A stretch of DNA of 64,000 bases from assembly GCF_002259485.1 (NCBI RefSeq), contig NZ_NPGA01000020.1:124001-188000 (forward strand). The letters are read 5' to 3'. Below the pieces are notes generated by a model. That model saw nothing but the letters and a program-made list of their open reading frames with translations. It was not told the DNA's origin and did not search any database. This stretch comes from Rhodococcus sp. 14-1411-2a. Its GTDB lineage: Bacteria > Actinomycetota > Actinomycetes > Mycobacteriales > Mycobacteriaceae. Shown piece by piece: positions 17,426 to 25,319 of the stretch (within the stretch, counting starts at the first letter, position 1; every line of letters starts with the position of its first letter). The position numbers and the translations under genes are program-made.

Positions 17426-19669
17426 TCATCGATCGCCGAGAAGCAGATCGGCGATGGCTCCGGCACCGACCGGCCGACCCAAGAGGTATCCTTGCGCGAA
17501 GTCGCAGCCGGTGGCGGCCAGTGCGTCGAGTTGCTCCTCGGTTTCGACTCCCTCGCCGACGACGGTGACGTCGAATGCGCGGGCGAGCGAGACGATTGCC
17601 GAGACGATCGCACGTGCCCGAGGGGCCGGCAGCCGGGCTATGTACGACTTGTCGATCTTGAAGCACTCGAACATGGGGTAGCGGTCGAGATACGACATGG
17701 AGCTGTGGCCTTTGCCCATATCGTCGAGCAAGAGAGCCACCCCCATGGCGTGCAGGGCGGAGACGGTGTCGGCGACCCGTTCGGTGTCGGCGACCCACAC
17801 GGTTTCGGTCACCTCGAGGCCGAGAGCGAAGGCAGGCAGTCCCGTCTCTTCCAGTACCGAGGCGACCTCGGTGGGAAAATCGGGATCGCGGAGTTGAAGC
17901 GCGCTGACGTTGACGCGGACCACGATGTCGGAGAACGTTCGCCACCGCGCCGCGGCGGTGCATGCAGTACGCAGCGCCCACGCGCCCAAAGGAGTTGCAA
18001 GACCAGTTCTTTCGGCGACTCCGACGAACTCGCTCGGTTCGATGGGCCCGAGTTCGCGGTGATTCCAGCGGGCGAGCGCCTCCACGGCAACGATCTTCCG
18101 GGTGGCGATGTCCACCAACGGTTGGTAGGCGAGAGTGAGTTCATCGGCGAGCAGCGCCGCTCGGAGATCGATCGACAGCGACCTGATGCGATCCGCATCG
18201 TAGAGATCGGTGGGATCGAACACTGCGTGCCCACCGGTACCACTGTCTTTTGCGCGGTACATGGCCAAGTCGGCGCGGTGGATAAGCTCGTGCCGACTCG
18301 AATTAGGTTCGGACACCGCGATACCGATGCTGGCGCTCAAGGGGATGGGCACGTCTTCGGCGGAGAAAGGAACGGCGATGGAACTCGAGATGTTTCGAGC
18401 GAGTTCCTCCGCGTGAGCAACGCTGTCGACGCCTTCGCAGACGATCAAGAATTCGTCTCCGCCCAGGCGCGCGATGGTGTCGGCGTCTCTGATGGCCGAG
18501 GCGAGCCGTTCGACGAACTTGACCAACGCTCTGTCCCCGGCGTCGTGTCCCAGGCTGTCGTTGATGATCTTGAAGTCGTCGATGTCGAGTAGAAGCAGTG
18601 CTACGGTGCCTGACTGTTGTCTGGCGCGGTCCAACGCCGAATCTATGACCTCGTACGCGAGGGTACGGTTCGGCAGACCGGTCAGGGCGTCGTGCGTGCT
18701 ACGTCGTCGCAGTTGGAGTTCGAGGTCGATCCGTCGGATCGCCGCGGATACGATGCCGGCCACCGAACTGAGAAACGACACTTCTTCGTCACGATAGAGG
18801 CGGGCCTCGGCGCTGTGGATGGAAAGAACTCCCCATGCTTTTCCGGCGGCGGTGAAGATGGGGACTCCGACGCCGCTGCGGAGGCCGAGAGAGAGCATCG
18901 TGTCGGTACGGAAACGCTTCTCGGCGTGACTGTCGTTGCACACGACAGGCTCCGAGAGCGTCAGGACGAATCCCACCAACGAACCGTTCCCGGACGGAAC
19001 GTTCTGACGCAAGCCGAGTGCACCGCTGGCCGCGTCCATGGTCAAGTACGGATCGGTCGGGTGCTCGAGATGGGCGATGGCGGAGTTGCCCACGCCGATC
19101 AAGGTGGCGGCCGTGTCGGTTGCTGCGGTGAGCAACCTGGGTAGCTCGGCGATGACGGCGAATCGGCTCAGATCGGCGAGAGCCTTCTGCTCCAGCGCGT
19201 GACGACCGGCGATCACCGCGTCGGCCGCCATCCTGGCACTGCGCTGTTCCACCGTGTGTCGGTGCCTGATGGTGGATACGACCACGTCGGGGCCACCGTC
19301 GTCACGACTGATCACATAGGAAGACACCACGACCGGCATGCCGGTACCGGTCACGTGATGGCGCAGCTCGCAGTAGCCCTCCCACTTGCCTTCGGAGAGC
19401 AGACCGGCGGCGATGTCGTCGGTGAGATCGAGTCCGTTGGAAGTCAGCAGATCCAAAGCCGACAGCTGGCCGATATCGGCCACGTCCGTGACCCCGATCA
19501 GCTCCGAACCCGCCGGATTGATGTACAGAATCTTCCCCGTGAAATCGGACAGCGCAACGAAATCAGGGGAGCGTTCCAGGAAGGATCGAAGACTCACCGG
19601 ATCGCCCGGGAGATCGAACATCGGCCCTCCGATCCGTGTGGGCCGGGATACGTGCGGCTCCGGGTCCAT
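17426..19669 (-). CDS. PAS-GAF-GGDEF-EAL cyclic-di-GMP turnover protein
   Basis: The 747-residue protein is a cytoplasmic sensor-type c-di-GMP enzyme. A PAS domain covers about residues 25-140 (SPDFVALSDFTGKILYINPAG), a GAF domain about 170-315, a GGDEF domain about 325-485 and an EAL domain about 500-745. The cyclase site is intact (ARLGGDEFLIVCEG). In the phosphodiesterase domain the EAL motif (VEALARW), EVTE, the KIDKSYI lysine and the E of GEGVET are present, but loop 6 reads DDMGKGHSS instead of the usual DDFGTGYSS. Both catalytic aspartates remain, so activity is plausible but altered. No transmembrane segment is seen, so the GAF/PAS parts probably bind a small ligand or cofactor. Confidence 0.92.
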   Translation of the reverse strand: MDPEPHVSRPTRIGGPMFDLPGDPVSLRSFLERSPDFVALSDFTGKILYINPAGSELIGVTDVADIGQLSALDLLTSNGLDLTDDIAAGLLSEGKWEGYCELRHHVTGTGMPVVVSSYVISRDDGGPDVVVSTIRHRHTVEQRSARMAADAVIAGRHALEQKALADLSRFAVIAELPRLLTAATDTAATLIGVGNSAIAHLEHPTDPYLTMDAASGALGLRQNVPSGNGSLVGFVLTLSEPVVCNDSHAEKRFRTDTMLSLGLRSGVGVPIFTAAGKAWGVLSIHSAEARLYRDEEVSFLSSVAGIVSAAIRRIDLELQLRRRSTHDALTGLPNRTLAYEVIDSALDRARQQSGTVALLLLDIDDFKIINDSLGHDAGDRALVKFVERLASAIRDADTIARLGGDEFLIVCEGVDSVAHAEELARNISSSIAVPFSAEDVPIPLSASIGIAVSEPNSSRHELIHRADLAMYRAKDSGTGGHAVFDPTDLYDADRIRSLSIDLRAALLADELTLAYQPLVDIATRKIVAVEALARWNHRELGPIEPSEFVGVAERTGLATPLGAWALRTACTAAARWRTFSDIVVRVNVSALQLRDPDFPTEVASVLEETGLPAFALGLEVTETVWVADTERVADTVSALHAMGVALLLDDMGKGHSSMSYLDRYPMFECFKIDKSYIARLPAPRARAIVSAIVSLARAFDVTVVGEGVETEEQLDALAATGCDFAQGYLLGRPVGAGAIADLLLGDR

Positions 19670-19717
19670 GTTATTCGTCGTTCGTGGTCAGTGTGCCCGA
19701 ACAGTCCGCGCCGGGTA

Positions 19718-20221
19718 TCAGTCTGTCCGTTGTCGTGCCTCGATGGGATGTCGAGCGACGAAGAACGCCACATTTCCCACCATCGTGACCTCTACCTGCT
19801 CGAATCTGTCGGCCAGGACTTGTCGTAAGCCAGGCAGGTCGTCGCGCCGTTCACCGCACACCTTGTACGTCTGTTCGACGCCGATCACTGTCGATCCGAA
19901 CGACCCCGAGCACCGCACGACCGTCCGCTGTTCGGCACGAACGCTGCCCGACACGAATGCGAGCGACGAATGGATGTGCGACCTCGTCCCCGAAGTGGTT
20001 GTCGCCGTTGATGATCACGGTCAGCCGATCGACGTGAGCACAGAGTGCAGGGGAGTGGGGCGATTCGTCGTTGTGCGGCCGACCCCAGCTGATGGCTGTG
20101 CCGGTCGGACAACGGGCAGTCTGTCGTCGCCGATGGCGGTGATCGGATTCAGGCTCGGCGTCGACGGTACCAGCGGCGGTTCGTTCGGATGCTGGGTGGT
20201 GGAAATTGCACCCGGTGACAT
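19718..20221 (-). pseudogene. Possible frameshifted gene downstream of a winged-helix regulator
   Basis: An ATG at 20221 follows the regulator stop by five bases and opens a codon-biased frame that ends with TGA at 20021-20023. A second frame with good codon bias (containing DRLTVIINGDNHFGDEV) covers roughly 20030-19950, and the original frame resumes from about 19954 to a stop at 19718 (ending FFVARHPIEARQRTD). Joined by two shifts these would make one protein of about 165 residues translationally coupled to the regulator. I recognise no domain. An uninterrupted + strand frame also crosses the region, so decay on the minus strand is only one reading. Confidence 0.25.
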
Positions 20222-20226
20222 GCAGT

Positions 20227-20616
20227 TCAGCCCAATTCGGGGGTGGCACCGAAGGTCGGACTCCACGTCACGAGGGGTGGTCGCGACGGCGATGGTTCCG
20301 GGTGGCCGTGGGCGATGACAAGAAGCTCGGCGATATGAGAATCGAACGCTTCCCGTCCGGCACCTGTCAGCTTCACCCACGTCACTCTCCTCGAGTCCGA
20401 ACGTGACAGCGACGCAGTCTTCTTCATCGAGACGTAGCCCGCGTCGGAGAGCGCTTTGAGATGTTTCGACAGCGACGCGTCGCTGATCTCGAGTGTGTCG
20501 CGTATGACCGCGAAGTCGATTTCGTCGATTCGCCGCAGAATTCCGCAGACGCGCAAGCGGATTGGAGCATGGATGACGGAATCGAATTTCGGTCCGACAC
20601 CGGGATCTTCGGTCAC
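20227..20616 (-). CDS. Winged-helix transcriptional regulator
   Basis: The 129-residue protein is a small winged-helix DNA-binding protein of the ArsR/MarR-like group that senses or represses a neighbouring membrane-protein gene. The recognition region is LRVCGILRRIDEIDFAVIRDTLEISDASLSKHLKALSDAGYV, followed by a positively charged wing (SLSRSDSRRVTWVKLT). It has a GTG start at 20616, two bases after the stop of the membrane-protein gene, so the pair is one translationally coupled unit. The palindrome at 21119-21145 upstream of the pair is the likely operator. Confidence 0.85.
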   Translation of the reverse strand: MTEDPGVGPKFDSVIHAPIRLRVCGILRRIDEIDFAVIRDTLEISDASLSKHLKALSDAGYVSMKKTASLSRSDSRRVTWVKLTGAGREAFDSHIAELLVIAHGHPEPSPSRPPLVTWSPTFGATPELG

Positions 20617-20618
20617 GA

Positions 20619-21107
20619 TCAGTTACTCCTGGACCGGCGGCCGGTGAGCTGCCGGATGCCTCCAGCGTGCAGATGGGTTCGGTACACGCCGTCGAACAGA
20701 CGACCGCCGAACAGCACGACGACAAAGCACACGGCCTGCGGCAGAAGTACCCACCACGCAGACCGCGACGCCACCACACCGTAGGACACGCTCAACAAGC
20801 CGAGCACACTCACCAGGAGCCCGATGAGAACACCCCATCCCACCATGCCTACTGCCGCCGGTCGCACCCCGGATATCCGGGGGTAGAGCAGAGCCAATGT
20901 CGCGGCTGCTGCCACCGGGAGGGCGGCGAATGCGGCACCCACTTTGCTGTCCGGCAATACCGGCGTTCCTATGTGCAGAGCGGTCACGGCGGCGAAGACC
21001 GGGTAGAACCAGGACGGTGCAGCGAGACGATCTGCGAGGCAGACGCGATCGGCGTGGAGCGCACCCAGCAGATCGCGCACGTCGTCCGGCGACTGATTGC
21101 TTTCCAT
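20619..21107 (-). CDS. Small integral membrane protein of unknown function
   Basis: The 162-residue protein has four hydrophobic segments, about residues 32-50, 58-78, 84-110 and 117-137, with a short charged N-terminus (ESNQSPDDVRDLLGALHADR) and a basic C-terminus (RQLTGRRSRSN). I do not recognise a family signature. Such proteins paired with a downstream winged-helix regulator are common in actinobacteria and usually represent regulator/membrane-partner pairs. Translation starts at the ATG at 21107. Confidence 0.8.
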   Translation of the reverse strand: MESNQSPDDVRDLLGALHADRVCLADRLAAPSWFYPVFAAVTALHIGTPVLPDSKVGAAFAALPVAAAATLALLYPRISGVRPAAVGMVGWGVLIGLLVSVLGLLSVSYGVVASRSAWWVLLPQAVCFVVVLFGGRLFDGVYRTHLHAGGIRQLTGRRSRSN

Positions 21108-21118
21108 GTTGGCAACTC

Positions 21119-21145
21119 TAACACTTTCCGTCTAGGCAAGTGTTA
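21119..21145. promoter_or_regulatory. Palindromic operator TAACACTT-N11-AAGTGTTA
   Basis: Two perfect 8-base arms, 21119-21126 and 21138-21145, flank an 11-base spacer. The site lies 12 bases before the start of the membrane protein/regulator pair and about 43 bases before the divergent secreted-protein gene. It is the best candidate binding site for the winged-helix regulator and could control both directions. Confidence 0.65.
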
Positions 21146-21187
21146 CGTTGACTCCTGAAAGTACACCGCGCACATCCATGGAGGGTC

Positions 21188-21661
21188 ATGAAGAAGCATC
21201 CGGTCGTCACTCGTTCACTCGTCCTCGCCAGCGCGCTCACAGCCGTGATCGGTACCAGCGCCGCGCAAGCCGGTGCCCAGGAGAGATACTTCTCGCCGCA
21301 ACAACGGATTTACACGCTCGCCGAGGTTCCCCAATGTCTCGGCGGTACCGTCGATGTGAATGTCCAGAGCGGCTACGCGCCCAACGAGATTCGTGCGAAT
21401 TTCACCACCCACCTGTACAGCCCGGCATGGGCAGGATCAGCCGACTACGAGTGCTATCTGAGCATCTATGCGGATTGGCGTAACCACGACACCGGACTCA
21501 GTGGAACCGCCGAGCAGCGGGTGGCGAGCTGGCGGTTCCAGGGCCCCAATGTGGCAAACCCTTACGTGGACATCGAGACAGGGGAGGGTCCGCTCACGGT
21601 CACCTTCAGAACGAGTGCCGCGCATACACCTAGCCCCACCTTCGAGGTGCCGGCCCGCTGA
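21188..21661 (+). CDS. Secreted protein of unknown function
   Basis: The 157-residue protein starts with a clear Sec signal peptide: MKKHPVVTR, a hydrophobic core and an AQA/GAQA cleavage region near residues 28-31. The mature part is beta-rich with two cysteines, in VPQCLGG and DYECYLS, that could form one disulfide. An excellent GGAGGG ribosome site precedes the ATG. I recognise no domain. It is divergent from the regulator/membrane pair across the palindrome at 21119-21145 and may share that control. Confidence 0.78.
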   Translation: MKKHPVVTRSLVLASALTAVIGTSAAQAGAQERYFSPQQRIYTLAEVPQCLGGTVDVNVQSGYAPNEIRANFTTHLYSPAWAGSADYECYLSIYADWRNHDTGLSGTAEQRVASWRFQGPNVANPYVDIETGEGPLTVTFRTSAAHTPSPTFEVPAR

Positions 21662-21735
21662 ACAGCGCCGAACCGGCTCCCGGCGGGCGAGAGCCGTGAC
21701 GTCTTCATGTCGACTCGAAAGAGAAAAGAGAAAAC

Positions 21736-22428
21736 GTGACAATTGCTAGGAAGTCAGTTGTTCTGGTCGCGACTGTGTGCGGATTGGCCCTAGGTGGTTG
21801 TGCAAGTGGCGATTCGGACACCAGTGCCGCGCCGGACACGACGCGTGTGCCCGCTGAGACGACGACGTCGCCCGCGAGGACGAATACCGAGTCGTCGGTT
21901 GTGGCCGAGCCGCCGACTCGGCTCGAGGCCGAATCCCCACAGGAATCGGCAGTCGCTCCGCCGACGCGAACGCCGGAGGAAGCAGCGGACCTGGTGCCGG
22001 GTGGTGGTGCGATCTTGCAGCCGTCGGGAGACGAACCAGGCAACGTCGATCCCGTGACGTTCCGGACGGGGAGTGACAAATACAACTTCACGTCGCCGAC
22101 GGGCAACATTCACTGCGGCATCTGGGACGCCGACGGGCCCGAGGGGCGAGTGGGATGTCAGGCCGTGGACGGCAGAAATCATTTCGACGGACCGCAATGC
22201 TCGAACGCAGAGAACGACAAGGTCGCTGTTCGCGTAACCGCGGCGGGCTCGGAAAGCATGTGCACGACACAGGGCATCTACGTGGATGCGAACGCCCCAA
22301 TACTCGAGTTCGGCCAGGTGCTGTCGGTCGAGGACGTGGTGTGCCGGTCCGGGCCCGACGACATAATCGGGTGTACCGCACCCACGGGCGGATTCACGTT
22401 CTCCCGAGATATCAACTACACCTACTGA
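21736..22428 (+). CDS. Lipoprotein (DUF6636-like C-terminal domain)
   Basis: The 230-residue protein has a lipoprotein signal with lipobox LGGC (Cys at residue 22), followed by a Thr/Pro/Ala-rich low-complexity stretch to about residue 90 and a C-terminal globular part. That part contains FTSPTGNIHCGIWD and several cysteines (GCQAV, PQCSN, SMCTT, VVCRS, GCTAP), resembling the FxSPxGNIxC domain of small actinobacterial exported proteins. The start is GTG at 21736 with only a weak AAGAG ribosome site. It should be anchored to the outer face of the membrane. Function unknown. Confidence 0.75.
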   Translation: MTIARKSVVLVATVCGLALGGCASGDSDTSAAPDTTRVPAETTTSPARTNTESSVVAEPPTRLEAESPQESAVAPPTRTPEEAADLVPGGGAILQPSGDEPGNVDPVTFRTGSDKYNFTSPTGNIHCGIWDADGPEGRVGCQAVDGRNHFDGPQCSNAENDKVAVRVTAAGSESMCTTQGIYVDANAPILEFGQVLSVEDVVCRSGPDDIIGCTAPTGGFTFSRDINYTY

Positions 22429-22475
22429 TTCGGACGTTGCGGGGTGTGAGTCGACAGTCCACACTGGGACCCATC

Positions 22476-23627
22476 ATGACGAACCACGATCTGCGCGCGA
22501 ACCCACGAAAATTGCGGCCGCGACCAGCGGTCCCGCGCGAGGCGGCGGTAGAGCTGACGTCCAGCGGGGTGCCTGTTGCCGAGCGAGACTTCTTCGTCGA
22601 GGAGTTCCGCGGGGTCACGATCGTGATCGCCCTGCCCATGGTGAGCGTCGCGGCTCTGGAGGCAGTGGAACGGACGGTCGGCGAGTTCGGCACTGGCGAC
22701 ACGCGATTCATATTCGTGGTTCCGGCCGACCATGTTCCGGAAGTCACTGCTGCAGTCGGTGGTGTGGAAATGACCGGTGCGACTGTCTGGAACGACGAGT
22801 CCGTCGCCCGCCTGTGGCTCGCAATCGCGGACTCGGAATGCGTCGTGATCGGGGCGGAGGCGGACGCTGTCGCGCGTACTGCCGGCACCGTGTCTGCGAG
22901 CGTGCGGGCATCGAAGATGGTCCTGACCGATCCGGGCGGGGGCTGGGGTAATCCTCCTCGTAGCTTCGCCGACATCGACCTGCACCGCGAGCGCCTGGTC
23001 GCCCACCTGGCCGAACGGGGGCTCGACGATTTCCCCCCAGCCGCCGAGGCAGCACTTGCCGGTGGTGCATACAGCGTAAACCTCTGTCGTGCTGAGGATC
23101 TCGAATTCGAGCTGTTCACATTCGACGGCCGAGGGACCGTCCTGACCCAAGGCCGCTACCTGCACTTGGCCTCGCTACAGGTGGACGATTTCCCGGCAAT
23201 CGAGGCTTTGGTGGCACAGGGAGTGCGAGAGGGGGTTCTCAAGCAGCGCAGTCGGATCGAGATTGCCAGGATGGCTGTTGGTGGGCTCGGAGCTCGGGTA
23301 CTGCGCACGGGGCACCTCGCCGGCATCGTCGGACTGGAGGTGGACCGTTACGCCGGAACCGGATTCGGCGAAGTGTCCGGTTTGATCACAGTCGCCGAGT
23401 TCTCCGGACTGGGAGCAGGCGGCTTGTTGATGGACGGATTGTTGGAGGTCTGCCGCACGAAGGGCATCTCGACCCTGTTCGCGGTCACCGTCAGCAGTGA
23501 GGCCGCGGAGTTCTTCGCCAAACGCAGTTTCGTCGAGGTCGGGCGTCAGGATGTGCCTGTAGCGAAGTGGGAGGACTACGACGCCGATCGGCTCGATTCT
23601 GCTCGCTGTTTTCTACGATCCGTCTGA
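22476..23627 (+). CDS. Two-domain GNAT acetyltransferase resembling ArgA
   Basis: The 383-residue protein joins an N-terminal region that looks like a degenerate amino-acid-kinase fold (FFVEEFRGVTIVIALPMVSV, TRFIFVVPADH, then SASVRASKMVLTDPGGGW) to a C-terminal acetyltransferase domain from about residue 245. The acetyl-CoA loop region is GLGAGGLLMDGLLEVCRTKG, with the late AAEFFAKRSFVEVGR helix and a WEDYDADRL tail like that of N-acetylglutamate synthases. No arginine genes are adjacent, and the kinase-like part lacks an obvious substrate loop, so the substrate may not be glutamate. The ATG at 22476 gives the best fit to codon usage; no strong ribosome site is seen. Confidence 0.65.
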   Translation: MTNHDLRANPRKLRPRPAVPREAAVELTSSGVPVAERDFFVEEFRGVTIVIALPMVSVAALEAVERTVGEFGTGDTRFIFVVPADHVPEVTAAVGGVEMTGATVWNDESVARLWLAIADSECVVIGAEADAVARTAGTVSASVRASKMVLTDPGGGWGNPPRSFADIDLHRERLVAHLAERGLDDFPPAAEAALAGGAYSVNLCRAEDLEFELFTFDGRGTVLTQGRYLHLASLQVDDFPAIEALVAQGVREGVLKQRSRIEIARMAVGGLGARVLRTGHLAGIVGLEVDRYAGTGFGEVSGLITVAEFSGLGAGGLLMDGLLEVCRTKGISTLFAVTVSSEAAEFFAKRSFVEVGRQDVPVAKWEDYDADRLDSARCFLRSV

Positions 23628-23665
23628 ATATTTGTGAGCAGTGTTTTACCGGGGTGGACCTGGTG

Positions 23666-23690
23666 TTGACACTCCCCTTGGGGGAGGCAT
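23666..23690 (+). promoter_or_regulatory. MerR-type promoter/operator
   Basis: TTGACA at 23666-23671 is followed by a dyad, CTCCCC-TTG-GGGGAG, that fills a longer-than-normal spacer before the weak -10 region near CATCAC. Long spacers carrying a dyad are typical of promoters activated by MerR-family regulators. It lies just ahead of the SnoaL-like/SDR pair; the regulator gene is not in this window. Confidence 0.5.
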
Positions 23691-23702
23691 CACCGTGAGG
23701 TC

Positions 23703-24047
23703 ATGACCACACAATGGGATGGACTCCCGGACAACGTGAAGAAGTTCATGACCGCACTCGACTCCAAGCAAGGCGCTCGCGGGCTCACCGTATTCACCGC
23801 GGATGCCGTGGTAACCGACGAGGGCCACGACTACTCGGGCCGAGACGAGATCGAGGCCTGGCTGATCGCCTCGGTCAGTGAGAGTGAGTACACCTACACG
23901 AGCGAGTTCACCGGAGCGACCACGACCGGTACGACTGTCGACGTCGAGCAGCATCTGGAAGGCAACTTCCCCGGGGGAGTCGTCGACCTGCACTACCGCT
24001 TCACGCTCGACGGCGCGCTGATTCAGCGGCTGGTGATCGAGCCATGA
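23703..24047 (+). CDS. SnoaL-like (NTF2-fold) small protein
   Basis: The 114-residue protein has the alpha+beta cone pattern of SnoaL-like/NTF2 proteins: an N-terminal helix (LPDNVKKFMTALDSKQG), LTVFTADAVVTDEGHDYSGRDEIEAWL, and terminal strands VVDLHYRFTLDGALIQRLVIEP. Such proteins act as small isomerases, hydratases or binding partners in the cytoplasm; no function can be fixed. It overlaps the SDR gene by four bases (ATGA), so the two are translationally coupled, and both sit behind the MerR-type promoter. Confidence 0.82.
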   Translation: MTTQWDGLPDNVKKFMTALDSKQGARGLTVFTADAVVTDEGHDYSGRDEIEAWLIASVSESEYTYTSEFTGATTTGTTVDVEQHLEGNFPGGVVDLHYRFTLDGALIQRLVIEP

Positions 24048-24883
24048 GCAAGCGATGGTTCATCACCGGTGGCACACCCGGCGGTTTCGGCATGGCGTAC
24101 GCCGAGGTGGCGCTGGAGGCGGGGGACCGCGTGGTACTCACCGCCCGGCGTCCGGAGGAATTGGTGTCGTGGGCCGATCGTTACGGTGACCGCGTTCTCG
24201 TCGTGCCCATGGATGTCACCGACGCGGCACAGGTGCTCCGCGCGGTGCACACGGCCGAGGAGCATTTCGGCAGTATCGACGTGCTGGTCAACAACGCCGG
24301 TCGAGGCTGGTACGGATCGATCGAGGGAATGGACGAGTCTTCGATACGGGCGATGTTCGAGCTGAACTTCTTCGCCGTGCTGTCCGTCACGCGCGCAGTG
24401 CTACCAGGTATGCGCACTCGCGGAAGCGGGTGGATCGTCAACGTGTCCTCGGTGGCCGGGCTTCTGGCGGCGGTCGGATTCGGCTACTACAGCGCCACAA
24501 AATACGCGATCGAGGCCATCACCGACGCGCTGCGCCAGGAAGTCGCCGAGCACGGCATCTCCGTGTTGGCAGTCGAACCGGGCGCTTTCCGCACGAACGC
24601 GTACGCCGGATTCGCCGACGAGCCCATCGGGGAGGCCATTCCGGAATACCGCGAGATGCTGGAACAGGTGCGGGCCGCCTTCGTCGACATGAACGGGGTG
24701 CAACCGGGAGACCCGCATCGCGGTGCCCGTGCGGTGGTCGCAGCGATGGCCCAGGACCCACCGCCACACCGGCTGATCCTGGGCAACAGCGGATACGATG
24801 CCGTGATCGACGCGCTGGAAGAAAACCTGAGCGACATCCGGTCGAACGAAATACTATCTCGCAGCGCGGATTTCCCCGGCTAG
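24044..24883 (+). CDS. Short-chain dehydrogenase/reductase
   Basis: The 279-residue classical SDR uses NAD(P)H to reduce or oxidise a carbonyl/alcohol. The cofactor motif is ITGGTPGGFGMA (TGxxxGxG), NNAG is present in VLVNNAGRGWYG, and the catalytic Ser and Tyr-Lys pair are in VNVSSVAG and YYSATKYAIEA. Arg38-39 in LTARRPEEL points to NADPH. Substrate is unknown. It is coupled to the SnoaL-like gene just upstream. Confidence 0.92.
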   Translation: MSKRWFITGGTPGGFGMAYAEVALEAGDRVVLTARRPEELVSWADRYGDRVLVVPMDVTDAAQVLRAVHTAEEHFGSIDVLVNNAGRGWYGSIEGMDESSIRAMFELNFFAVLSVTRAVLPGMRTRGSGWIVNVSSVAGLLAAVGFGYYSATKYAIEAITDALRQEVAEHGISVLAVEPGAFRTNAYAGFADEPIGEAIPEYREMLEQVRAAFVDMNGVQPGDPHRGARAVVAAMAQDPPPHRLILGNSGYDAVIDALEENLSDIRSNEILSRSADFPG

Positions 24884-25319
24884 CCAGGCCCGCTGAAATA
24901 GAGAGGTATTGCGCTGTAACTGACGTATAGCTGCGGGTTCCGACTAGTTGACATAATGTTGATTATCGGCAAAAAAGAGCCGCAGTTCAGGGGTGTCTCG
25001 ACGGACGCCGCGCGACTTCGGTTCCTGTGGCCGACCCATTCACAACGCTTCCGCGTCGAACGCTGTGTGCACGTCCCACTCGAGCGCTGCGGCGGACACT
25101 CGGCGCTGTTGTCCAACGGGCAGCTCCTTGCGACGGTTGAACGAAATATGCGATTCCGATGGAGCTTGCGCCACTCTCTTGCATTCCCCTCGCCCATCTT
25201 CAACCCTACGAATCGTCACAGTGACGTTTTGCAAGGGTGGAGTTGGGACGAGTAGGCCGCGGTCCAGTGGCCGAGTCGGTGTACCTCCCCTGGCCTTCGT
25301 ATGCTCCAGGCGGGGTCGG
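24884..25319. other. Intergenic region without a confident gene
   Basis: This stretch separates the SDR gene from the convergent antiporter gene. It holds an AT-rich patch, GTTGACATAATGTTGATTAT near 24946-24966, with ATAAT-N4-ATTAT arms that could be a promoter or operator. A 99-codon + frame starts inside that patch at 24956 and has fair codon bias but no recognisable domain and no ribosome site. I treat it as unproven. Confidence 0.4.

Noticed and set aside
24880-25203. 107-codon minus frame in the SDR-antiporter gap
   Set aside because: Poor codon bias, no ribosome site and no domain; the + frame at 24956 is better but still unproven.
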